The notes beneath the pieces were generated by a model, which was given only the letters and a program-made list of their open reading frames with translations, searched no databases and had not been told where the DNA came from. From NCBI GenBank assembly GCA_003567575.1, contig PWZG01000505.1, forward strand, positions 1 through 8,911: 8,911 nucleotides of DNA, read 5' to 3'. How positions within the stretch are numbered: the stretch's first letter is position 1; every line of letters begins with the position of its first letter. Shown here one piece after another: positions 1-6,573 of this stretch. The DNA comes from PVC group bacterium (lineage in GTDB: Bacteria; Verrucomicrobiota; Kiritimatiellia; CAIKKV01; PXCX01). The position numbers and the translations under genes were made by a program.

Positions 1-1389
1 ATAACACGCGATATTCCCAACGTCGGCGAGGATGCATTGGCGAATCTAGGCGCCGACGGGGTGGTACGCATCGGCGCCGAAGTCAAGCCGGGCGATATTC
101 TGGTCGGCAAGATTACCCCCAAGAGCGAGACCGAGCTGGCGCCCGAGGAGAGGTTGTTGCGCGCCATTTTCGGTGAAAAAGCCGCTGATGTACGAGATAC
201 ATCGCTGCTTGTTCCCAGCGGCACCAGCGGCACGGTTATGGATGTCAAAATTACCGCGCACAAAGATGCGGTAAGCAAGAACAAGGTGTCCGGCGCCGAA
301 CGGCGCAAACAAACCAAGTCCATCAGTGAAGAGCTCAAGGTGCGGCGTCATTCGCTGATTGAGAGTCTGACGGAAAGTCTGAGCAATATTCTGCTGGGCG
401 AAAAAATTCCGCTGGATGTCGTCAATGGAGAAACCGGAGACGTGATCATTCCGGCGAACCGTAAAATCACCAAGACGCTGTTGCGGAAGCTGGCGGTCGA
501 ACGCGAGCACATTGAGATCGAGAGCAGCCCGATACAGGTTAAGATCCAGGAGATCATCGATGATTTCCAGCATAAATTCGAGGAGCTGGACCTGGAAAGC
601 GAGCGCATGATGGACCGTCTTGAGAGCGGTGACGATCTCGACGAAGGCATTATCAAGCAGGTGCGCGTTTACATTTCGAGCAAGAAGAAAGTGGAGGTTG
701 GCGACAAGATGGCCGGCCGTCACGGCAACAAAGGTGTCGTGGCTCGCATTTTGCCGGTTGCCGACATGCCGTTTTTACCCGACGGCACACCCGTCGATAT
801 CGCGCTCAATCCGCTTGGCGTGCCGTCGCGCATGAACGTCGGGCAGGTGCTGGAAACCCACTTGGGTTGGGCCTGCGAGAAATTGAACCTGTGGGCGGCG
901 ACCCCCGTTTTCGACGGGATTTCGGAGACTCGCATTCAAGAACTCAGCCGCGAGGGCGGCGTTCCGGAAACCGGGAAGACGCGGGTTTTTGACGGATTGA
1001 CCGGCGAACCGTTTGACCAGCTTGTGGTTGTCGGGCGTATTTACATCATGAAACTGCATCATTTGGTGAGCGAGAAAATTCATGCGCGCGCGGTCGGGCC
1101 GTATTCGCTGGTTACTCAGCAGCCGCTCGGCGGCAAAGCGCAGTATGGCGGGCAGCGATTTGGTGAAATGGAGGTTTGGGCGCTCGAAGCCTATGGCGCG
1201 GCGTATGCCTTGCAGGAACTGATGACGGTTAAGAGCGACGATGTCGCGGGACGTACACGGATTTACGAATCCATTGTCAAGGGCGAGAACGCGCTTGAAG
1301 CAGACATGCCGGAATCCTTCAATGTCCTCATCAATGAGTTGCGCAGTATCGGTATGGATGTGCGTATCAACCCGATCGGCGAACGCTGA
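1..1389 (+). CDS. rpoB: RNA polymerase beta subunit, C-terminal part (5' end outside window)
   Basis: This is the last 462 codons of the beta subunit of DNA-dependent RNA polymerase. The reading frame is open from base 1 (ITRDIPNVGEDAL), so the gene begins upstream and the TTG at 37 is not a real start. Visible family blocks are VRIGAEVKPGDILVGK, EERLLRAIFGEKA, and KMAGRHGNKG at window residues 236-245 (bases 706-735). That last block holds the lysines corresponding to E. coli Lys1065 and Lys1073 near the active site. It is followed by LPDGTPVDIALNPLGVPSRM and, near the end, GGKAQYGGQRFGEMEVWALEAYGAA, the beta C-terminal clamp-anchoring region. Between about window residues 86 and 215 lies a charged, probably helical insertion that aligns with E. 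coli SI2. Short betas such as that of Bacillus lack it, which points to a Gram-negative lineage. The protein ends at INPIGER with TGA at 1387-1389. The rifampicin-binding region is not in the window. rpoC follows after 56 bases, as in almost all bacteria. Identification is certain. Confidence 0.98.
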   Translation: MTRDIPNVGEDALANLGADGVVRIGAEVKPGDILVGKITPKSETELAPEERLLRAIFGEKAADVRDTSLLVPSGTSGTVMDVKITAHKDAVSKNKVSGAERRKQTKSISEELKVRRHSLIESLTESLSNILLGEKIPLDVVNGETGDVIIPANRKITKTLLRKLAVEREHIEIESSPIQVKIQEIIDDFQHKFEELDLESERMMDRLESGDDLDEGIIKQVRVYISSKKKVEVGDKMAGRHGNKGVVARILPVADMPFLPDGTPVDIALNPLGVPSRMNVGQVLETHLGWACEKLNLWAATPVFDGISETRIQELSREGGVPETGKTRVFDGLTGEPFDQLVVVGRIYIMKLHHLVSEKIHARAVGPYSLVTQQPLGGKAQYGGQRFGEMEVWALEAYGAAYALQELMTVKSDDVAGRTRIYESIVKGENALEADMPESFNVLINELRSIGMDVRINPIGER

Positions 1390-1433
1390 ATGAGGCACGG
1401 AACGGCGTTTTCTAACGGATTAAAAAAAAGAGC

Positions 1434-1438
1434 GGGAG
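1434..1438 (+). promoter_or_regulatory. Shine-Dalgarno for the TTG start of rpoC
   Basis: GGGAG lies seven bases upstream of the TTG at 1446-1448, a good spacing for a ribosome binding site. It supports TTG as the beta' start. The rpoC frame upstream of the TTG reaches a stop at 1413-1415 without an ATG, GTG or another TTG. The first internal methionine lies too far downstream, after conserved N-terminal sequence. Confidence 0.6.
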
Positions 1439-1445
1439 CTTTAGT

Positions 1446-4400
1446 TTGAACACTTCGATTATTCGGGAACGACTTGGAGATTCCAGTTTTCACACGCTGA
1501 ATTCGGTGCGCATTACGCTGGCGGCGCCGGAAACGGTGCGCTCGTGGAGCCATGGCGAGGTGAAAAATCCGGAAACCATAAACTATCGCACCTACAAACC
1601 CGAGAAGGGCGGTTTGTTTTGCGAACGCATTTTCGGGCCGATGCGTGACTGGGAATGCAGTTGCGGCAAGTATAAGCGCATTAAACATAAGGGCGTTATA
1701 TGCGATCGTTGCGGCGTTGAAGTGACGCTGGCGCGCGTGCGTCGTGAACGGATGGGTCATATCGATCTGGCCGTCCCGGTTTCGCATATATGGTATTTTC
1801 GCTGTACCCCCAGCCGGATCGGCACCATTCTGGACATGACCGCCAGCGCGCTTGAAAGGGTTTTGTATTATGAGGATTACCTCGTGATCGAACCTGGGGA
1901 CGCGCCGTTCAGTCCGAGACAATTGCTTAGCGAAATGGAGTATCGCGAGGCGCAGGACCAGTATGGCGAGACGTTTAACGCCAAGACCGGCGCCGATGCT
2001 ATACGTGACTTGCTGCGCGCGTTGGATCTGGATGAGATGATGAAGGATCTGGAAGCGCGCATGGAGACCACCCGCAGCAAGCAGGATCGCAAGAAAACCA
2101 GTAAATGCATGAAAGTGGTGGAAGGTTTCCGTTCCGCCAAGACGCGTCCTGAATGGATGGTCCTGGATACGTTGCCGGTAATCCCGCCGGATTTGCGCCC
2201 GCTGGTGCCGCTTGAAGGCGGGCGTTTTGCCACGTCCGATCTCAACGATTTGTACCGTCGTGTGATTAATCGTAACAACCGGCTTAGAAACCTGTTGCAA
2301 TTGAAGACGCCGGATGTGATTATCCGCAACGAGAAACGTATGCTGCAGGAAGCGGTTGACGCGTTGCTTGACAACGGTCGTCACGGTCGCGCCGTGACCG
2401 GTACCGCCAATCGACCGCTCAAATCGTTGAGCGACATGCTCAAAGGCAAAAGCGGTCGTTTCCGCCAAAACCTGCTCGGCAAACGCGTTGATTATTCGGG
2501 ACGTTCGGTCATTGTCATCGGGCCCGAGCTTAAGTTGCACCAGTGTGGTTTGCCCAAGAAAATGGCGTTGACGCTGTTCGAGCCGTTTATCATACGCCGC
2601 CTGCGTGAAATGGGGCTGGTGCATACGGTGAAGAACGCCAAGAAGATGATCGAACGCCAGGACAAGGAAGTGTGGGATATCCTTGACGAAATCACCCATG
2701 ACAAAACGGTATTACTGAATCGGGCGCCGACCTTGCACCGTCTCAGTATCCAGGCGTTCGAGCCTGTGCTGGTCGAGGGCGAAGCCATTCGCATTCATCC
2801 TTTGGCATGCACGGCGTTTAACGCCGATTTCGATGGCGATCAAATGGCGGTTCATGTGCCGCTCTCGATTGAGGCCCAGCTGGAATCGCGGTTGCTGATG
2901 CTTGCCAGCAATAATATCTTTTCGCCATCCAGTGGTCGTCCCGTTATGACGCCCACCCAGGATATCGCGCTGGGAATTTATTATCTGACCCTGATGATGC
3001 GCAAACCAGAATCCGTGGATTCCACGCAGGCAAAGGATAAGGATGCGCCGCCGGAGCATCTTCCGATGTTCGACGATGCGCGCGATGTGCATCTGGCCCT
3101 GGATGACGGAGCGCTGCGCCTTCATGACCGGATCTATTTCCGCAATCCGGATCTAGGACGAAAAACCCAGTACGGGAACAGCGAAAAGAAAATGATAAAA
3201 ACGACGGTCGGGCGCTTGTTTTTCAACGAAGTCTGGCCGGCGGCGCTCGGTTTCGTTAATCGGGCGGTCGACAAATCTTTTCTCGGAGATTTGATCTGGA
3301 GCTGCCATCAGGTGGTACCTCATGCCGAAGTGGTTAAGCTGCTGGACGATCTTAAGGAAATGGGATTTTATTACGCGACGCGCGCCGGCGTTTCGATCGG
3401 GATGGTCGACATGGTGGTGCCGCCGGAGAAACCGGCGATCATAGAAGAGGCGCGCAAGCAGGTTGCCGCCGCTGCGAACCAGTACCGGCGCGGCATGATC
3501 ACTGACGGCGAACGCTACAACAAGGTGGTCGATATCTGGACGCATGCCGCCAATGAGACCGAACAGGCCATGGAGCACGCGCTTACAGATGGCAACAAGA
3601 GCGACGACATTAATCCGATCTACATGATGGTTAATTCCAAGGCTCGCGGCAGCAGGCAACAAATCCGGCAGTTGGCCGGTATGCGCGGACTGATGGCGAA
3701 ACCGTCGGGAGAAATCATCGAGCGGCCGATTACGTCCAATTTCCGCGAAGGTCTCAGCGTTCTTGAATACTTTATTTCGACGCACGGCGCCCGTAAAGGA
3801 TTGGCGGATACGGCCCTGAAGACGGCGGATGCCGGTTACCTGACACGGAAACTCGTCGATGTCGCTCAGGATGTTCGCATCATTGAGCAGAATTGCCACA
3901 CCCTCAACGGCATTGCCGTACACCTCGATACGGATGAAGACGCGGTGACGGATGCCGCGGCAAAAATTGTCGGTCGCACCAGTCTGAACGAAATCCATGA
4001 TCCGGTGACCGACGAGAAACTTGTCGAGGCGGGCCAGGAGATTGACGAAAGGATGGCTGCGCTGATTGTTGACGCTGGAATCGAAACCGTACGCATTCGC
4101 AGTGTATTGTCATGCGAAACTCGCGGCGGTATCTGCGCCGTATGTTACGGTCAGGATCTGGCCACGGGCAAGGGTGTCGAGATTGGCTGCGCCGTCGGCA
4201 TTATTGCCGCGCAATCGATCGGTGAGCCGGGTACGCAGTTGACGATGCGCACCTTCCACATAGGCGGGACGGCCAGTGCCGTGTTCAAACAACCGCATGT
4301 GATTGCCAAGCATGAAGGCGTGGTGCAGTTCCAGAATCTGCGTTACGTGCGCAATGTCGACGGCAGGTGCGTTGTCTTGAACAAGAACGGTCTGGTGTTG

Positions 4401-5621
4401 GTCATGGACGATACGGGACGCGAGCTGGAACGGCATCCCGCGGCCATCGGCGCGGAGATTTCCGTCAACGACGGTGACCGTGTCAAGAAGGGCGAAAGTT
4501 TCATTCAGTGGGATCCGTACAGTGTGCCGGTTTTGGCGGAGCACGGCGGTGTTGTCCGCTTCCAGGATTTCATCGAGAATGTTACGGTAAAAAAGGAAGT
4601 GGATCAGTCCACCGGGCTCAAGGGTACCGTCGTGCTGGATCACAAAGAGGATTTGCATCCGCAAATCGAAGTCGTTGATCCGCAAGCGCGAGGCGAGGCG
4701 GCCGTGCTGGCGCGCTACAGTATTCCGTCGGGTGCTCACGTGATGATTATGGATGGCAAGGAAATCACGGCCGGCGCCGTGCTGGCCAAGACACCGCGCA
4801 AGGAGTCCAAGACCAAGGACATTACCGGTGGTTTGCCGCGCGTCTCCGAATTGTTCGAGGCGCGTACACCGAAGAATGCCGCTGAAATTGCGAAAATCGA
4901 GGGTATCGTGGATTTCGGACCCAATCAGCGTGGACGTCGTTGCCTGCTTATCCGTGATGCGGTGACCGGCGACGAAGAACAACACCTGATCCCTATCGGC
5001 AAGCATATCGTGGTGTTCAAGGGCGATTTTGTCCAGAAAGGACAGCCGTTGACCGAGGGTCCGATCGTGCCCGAGGAGATTCTGGAAGTCTCGGGACCGC
5101 AAGCCCTGCAAGAATATCTTGTCCACGAGGTACAGGATGTTTATCACTCGCAGAGCGTCGAGATTAACAACAAGCACATTGAAATTATCGTGCGCCAGAT
5201 GCTTCAGAAAGTCCGTATTTCCGAACCCGGCGACACCGATTTTCTGTGGGGCGAACTGGTGGATCGTCAGATGTTTCAGGAGATCAACGAGGCGGCCGTG
5301 GCCGAGGGTAAACGGGCCGCGGAAGCGACTCCGGCATTGCTGGGCATCACCAAAGCTTCGCTGGAGACCGACAGTTTTATTTCCGCGGCGTCGTTCCAGG
5401 ACACAACCCGCATACTGACGGAGGCGGCCACGCTGGGGCGGGTGGATTTACTGCACGGTTTCAAGGAAAACGTCATCATGGGACAGTTGATTCCGGGCGG
5501 CACCGGGTTCCCCGCCTACCGTAACCTCAAGCTCGCGGCCATGGCTGAGCCGATCTCGGATGAAGACATGATTTTCGATGATGAAGAAAAAAATCCAGCG
5601 TTGCCGAGTTTAGACTTGTAA
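1446..5621 (+). CDS. rpoC: RNA polymerase beta' subunit
   Basis: Complete 1391-residue beta' subunit, close to the 1407 residues of E. coli. It forms the clamp and the catalytic centre of RNA polymerase with beta. In order: the N-terminal zinc site has Cys71, Cys73, Cys86 and Cys89. RPLVPLEGGRFATSDLNDLY is at about 251-270. GKRVDYSGRSV precedes the catalytic loop NADFDGDQ at 459-466, whose Asp461, Asp463 and Asp465 bind magnesium. The bridge helix lies near 770-806 (STHGARKGLADTALKT). The second zinc site has Cys817, Cys890, Cys897 and Cys900. The trigger-loop N-terminal part is at about 918-941, including QLTMRTFHIGG with His938. Residues of about 942-1122 form an SI3-like insertion inside the trigger loop, as in E. 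coli and other Gram-negative groups, and KDITGGLPRVSELFEAR resumes the core. The tail is acidic (SDEDMIFDDEE). The start is TTG with GGGAG seven bases upstream. The gene lies 56 bases after rpoB and 59 before rpsL. No key residue is missing. Confidence 0.98.
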   Translation: MNTSIIRERLGDSSFHTLNSVRITLAAPETVRSWSHGEVKNPETINYRTYKPEKGGLFCERIFGPMRDWECSCGKYKRIKHKGVICDRCGVEVTLARVRRERMGHIDLAVPVSHIWYFRCTPSRIGTILDMTASALERVLYYEDYLVIEPGDAPFSPRQLLSEMEYREAQDQYGETFNAKTGADAIRDLLRALDLDEMMKDLEARMETTRSKQDRKKTSKCMKVVEGFRSAKTRPEWMVLDTLPVIPPDLRPLVPLEGGRFATSDLNDLYRRVINRNNRLRNLLQLKTPDVIIRNEKRMLQEAVDALLDNGRHGRAVTGTANRPLKSLSDMLKGKSGRFRQNLLGKRVDYSGRSVIVIGPELKLHQCGLPKKMALTLFEPFIIRRLREMGLVHTVKNAKKMIERQDKEVWDILDEITHDKTVLLNRAPTLHRLSIQAFEPVLVEGEAIRIHPLACTAFNADFDGDQMAVHVPLSIEAQLESRLLMLASNNIFSPSSGRPVMTPTQDIALGIYYLTLMMRKPESVDSTQAKDKDAPPEHLPMFDDARDVHLALDDGALRLHDRIYFRNPDLGRKTQYGNSEKKMIKTTVGRLFFNEVWPAALGFVNRAVDKSFLGDLIWSCHQVVPHAEVVKLLDDLKEMGFYYATRAGVSIGMVDMVVPPEKPAIIEEARKQVAAAANQYRRGMITDGERYNKVVDIWTHAANETEQAMEHALTDGNKSDDINPIYMMVNSKARGSRQQIRQLAGMRGLMAKPSGEIIERPITSNFREGLSVLEYFISTHGARKGLADTALKTADAGYLTRKLVDVAQDVRIIEQNCHTLNGIAVHLDTDEDAVTDAAAKIVGRTSLNEIHDPVTDEKLVEAGQEIDERMAALIVDAGIETVRIRSVLSCETRGGICAVCYGQDLATGKGVEIGCAVGIIAAQSIGEPGTQLTMRTFHIGGTASAVFKQPHVIAKHEGVVQFQNLRYVRNVDGRCVVLNKNGLVLVMDDTGRELERHPAAIGAEISVNDGDRVKKGESFIQWDPYSVPVLAEHGGVVRFQDFIENVTVKKEVDQSTGLKGTVVLDHKEDLHPQIEVVDPQARGEAAVLARYSIPSGAHVMIMDGKEITAGAVLAKTPRKESKTKDITGGLPRVSELFEARTPKNAAEIAKIEGIVDFGPNQRGRRCLLIRDAVTGDEEQHLIPIGKHIVVFKGDFVQKGQPLTEGPIVPEEILEVSGPQALQEYLVHEVQDVYHSQSVEINNKHIEIIVRQMLQKVRISEPGDTDFLWGELVDRQMFQEINEAAVAEGKRAAEATPALLGITKASLETDSFISAASFQDTTRILTEAATLGRVDLLHGFKENVIMGQLIPGGTGFPAYRNLKLAAMAEPISDEDMIFDDEEKNPALPSLDL

Positions 5622-5639
5622 TTCCGGATTATTTATGAT
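5611..5639 (+). promoter_or_regulatory. possible sigma70-type promoter for the str genes
   Basis: TAGACT (5611-5616, four of six matches to TTGACA) is separated by 17 bases from TATGAT (5634-5639, five of six matches to TATAAT). The -35 element sits over the last codons of rpoC. The -10 lies in the AT-rich 59-base gap before rpsL and would give a leader of roughly 35 bases. An rpsL promoter separate from rpoBC is plausible, because the str genes form their own operon in many bacteria. However, chance matches are common in AT-rich gaps and the organism's promoter consensus is unknown. Read-through from rpoC is equally possible. Confidence 0.3.
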
Positions 5640-5680
5640 AATTAGTTAAGTTTGTTTTTTCGATACTGGAGAGGATTATA

Positions 5681-6061
5681 ATGCCCACCATTAATCAGAT
5701 GGTTCGCAGTGGACGCGAACGCCAGCGCAGCAAGAGCAAGTCGCCGGCGCTGGCGAATTGTCCGCAACGGCGTGGTGTCTGTTTGCAGGTAAAAACGCAG
5801 ACGCCCAAAAAGCCTAATTCCGCCCTGCGCAAGGTTGCCCGTGTGCGCCTTACCAATGGGCAGGAAATTTCGGCGTATATTCCGGGCGAGGGCCACAATT
5901 TGCAGGAACACAGCGTGGTTCTGGTTCGCGGTGGCCGGGTCGCTGATTTGCCCGGCGTACGTTATCATGTAGTGCGCGGTTCGCTGGATGCGCAGGGAGT
6001 CGACGGCCGCAAGCGCGGACGCTCGAAATACGGAGCGAAACGGTCCAAGACGGACAAGTAG
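5681..6061 (+). CDS. rpsL: 30S ribosomal protein S12
   Basis: Complete 126-residue S12, the decoding-centre protein of the small subunit (E. coli has 124). The ATG at 5681 is preceded by a strong Shine-Dalgarno GGAGAGG (5668-5674) with six bases of spacing. Core blocks are CPQRRGVC at 27-34, TPKKPNSALRKVARVRLTNG at 41-60, GEGHNLQEHSVVLVRGGRV at 69-87, and DLPGVRYHVVRG at 89-100. Lys43, a classical streptomycin-resistance position, is retained. Position 88, nearly always lysine in bacteria and the second such position, is alanine here (codon GCT at 5942-5944). Asp89, the residue methylthiolated by RimO in E. coli, is present. The overall pattern resembles chlamydial S12. It is the first gene of the str cluster; rpsG follows after 15 bases and is probably co-transcribed. 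Confidence 0.98.
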   Translation: MPTINQMVRSGRERQRSKSKSPALANCPQRRGVCLQVKTQTPKKPNSALRKVARVRLTNGQEISAYIPGEGHNLQEHSVVLVRGGRVADLPGVRYHVVRGSLDAQGVDGRKRGRSKYGAKRSKTDK

Positions 6062-6076
6062 GGGACGGAGTCGATT

Positions 6077-6547
6077 ATGGCGAGACGGCGAAAAGCACAG
6101 CAGCGCGAGATTCTTTCCGACGCGCTTTACAACAGTGAATTGGTGGCGCATTTGGTCAGCCACGTAATGTTCAGTGGTAAAAAATCAAAAGCCATTGGCA
6201 TTGTTTATGGAGCGATGGAAAATCTTCGCGAGAAAACCAACCAGGATCCGATGGAAGTATTGATACGGGCCATTGACAACGTTAAACCGCGGGTTCAGGT
6301 GAAGTCGCGGCGGGTTGGCGGCGCCACGTATCAGGTTCCCGTCGAGGTCAGCGCGGAACGGCAGATGACGCTGGCGTTGCGCTGGATCATCCAGTTTTCC
6401 AGGCAGCGCAAGGGGGTTCCGATGGAGCGTGCGCTGGCGCAGGAATTACTGGATGCATTCAATGAACAGGGTAATGCCGTCAAACGGCGCGCCGACGTCT
6501 ATCGGATGGCGCAGGCGAATCGCGCGTTCGCGCATTATCGCTGGTAG
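6077..6547 (+). CDS. rpsG: 30S ribosomal protein S7
   Basis: Complete 156-residue S7, a primary binder of the 3' major domain of 16S rRNA that nucleates assembly of the 30S head and lines the E site. The family length is 155-180. Visible blocks are the N-terminal MARRRKA, the central VKSRRVGGATYQVPVEV at about 75-91, LALRWII at about 98-104, and the C-terminal end NRAFAHYRW. The ATG at 6077 has GGAG (6067-6070) six bases upstream. It lies 15 bases after rpsL and 26 bases before the fusA start, so the three genes form one operon. In E. coli S7 is the translational repressor of the str operon and acts at the rpsL-rpsG junction. Here that junction is only 15 bases, too short for the same structured operator, so any autoregulation must use another site. 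Confidence 0.98.
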   Translation: MARRRKAQQREILSDALYNSELVAHLVSHVMFSGKKSKAIGIVYGAMENLREKTNQDPMEVLIRAIDNVKPRVQVKSRRVGGATYQVPVEVSAERQMTLALRWIIQFSRQRKGVPMERALAQELLDAFNEQGNAVKRRADVYRMAQANRAFAHYRW

Positions 6548-6551
6548 TTTA

Positions 6552-6565
6552 CCGGCTGTCGCCGG
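6552..6565 (+). other. small GC-rich hairpin between rpsG and fusA
   Basis: CCGGC (6552-6556) and GCCGG (6561-6565) are perfect inverted repeats around a four-base loop TGTC. They sit just after the rpsG stop and end eight bases before the fusA ATG, where a Shine-Dalgarno would be expected. No T-run follows, so it is not a rho-independent terminator. It could affect fusA initiation or translational coupling from rpsG. A five-base stem in a sequence of this composition can also occur by chance. Confidence 0.3.
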
Positions 6566-6573
6566 GTTATGGT

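Noticed and set aside
1263..2699. 478-codon open frame on the minus strand across the end of rpoB and the start of rpoC
   Set aside because: It lies opposite highly conserved rpoB/rpoC coding sequence, shows no recognisable domain, and is rich in His, Arg and Gln as expected for an antisense shadow.
4110..5177. 355-codon minus-strand open frame inside rpoC
   Set aside because: It is antisense to the conserved beta' core with no family resemblance; a shadow frame.
5587..5593. Run of seven A near the end of rpoC as a possible slippage site
   Set aside because: Either shifted frame ends within 6-16 codons without a recognisable product, and Lys/Glu-rich tails often contain such runs.
5628..5660. 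Possible terminator after rpoC: ATTAT/ATAAT inverted repeat followed by a T-rich run
   Set aside because: The stem is only five A-T pairs and is separated from the T-run by eight bases, so it is too weak for a rho-independent terminator.
5677..5682. Perfect TATAAT just before and into the rpsL start
   Set aside because: It overlaps the rpsL ATG, so a transcript from it would start inside the gene, and no good -35 lies 16-18 bases upstream. It is probably part of the spacer after the ribosome binding site.
6062..6076. S7 autoregulatory operator between rpsL and rpsG, as in E. coli
   Set aside because: The gap is only 15 bases and mostly ribosome binding site, with no room for the E. coli-type structure.
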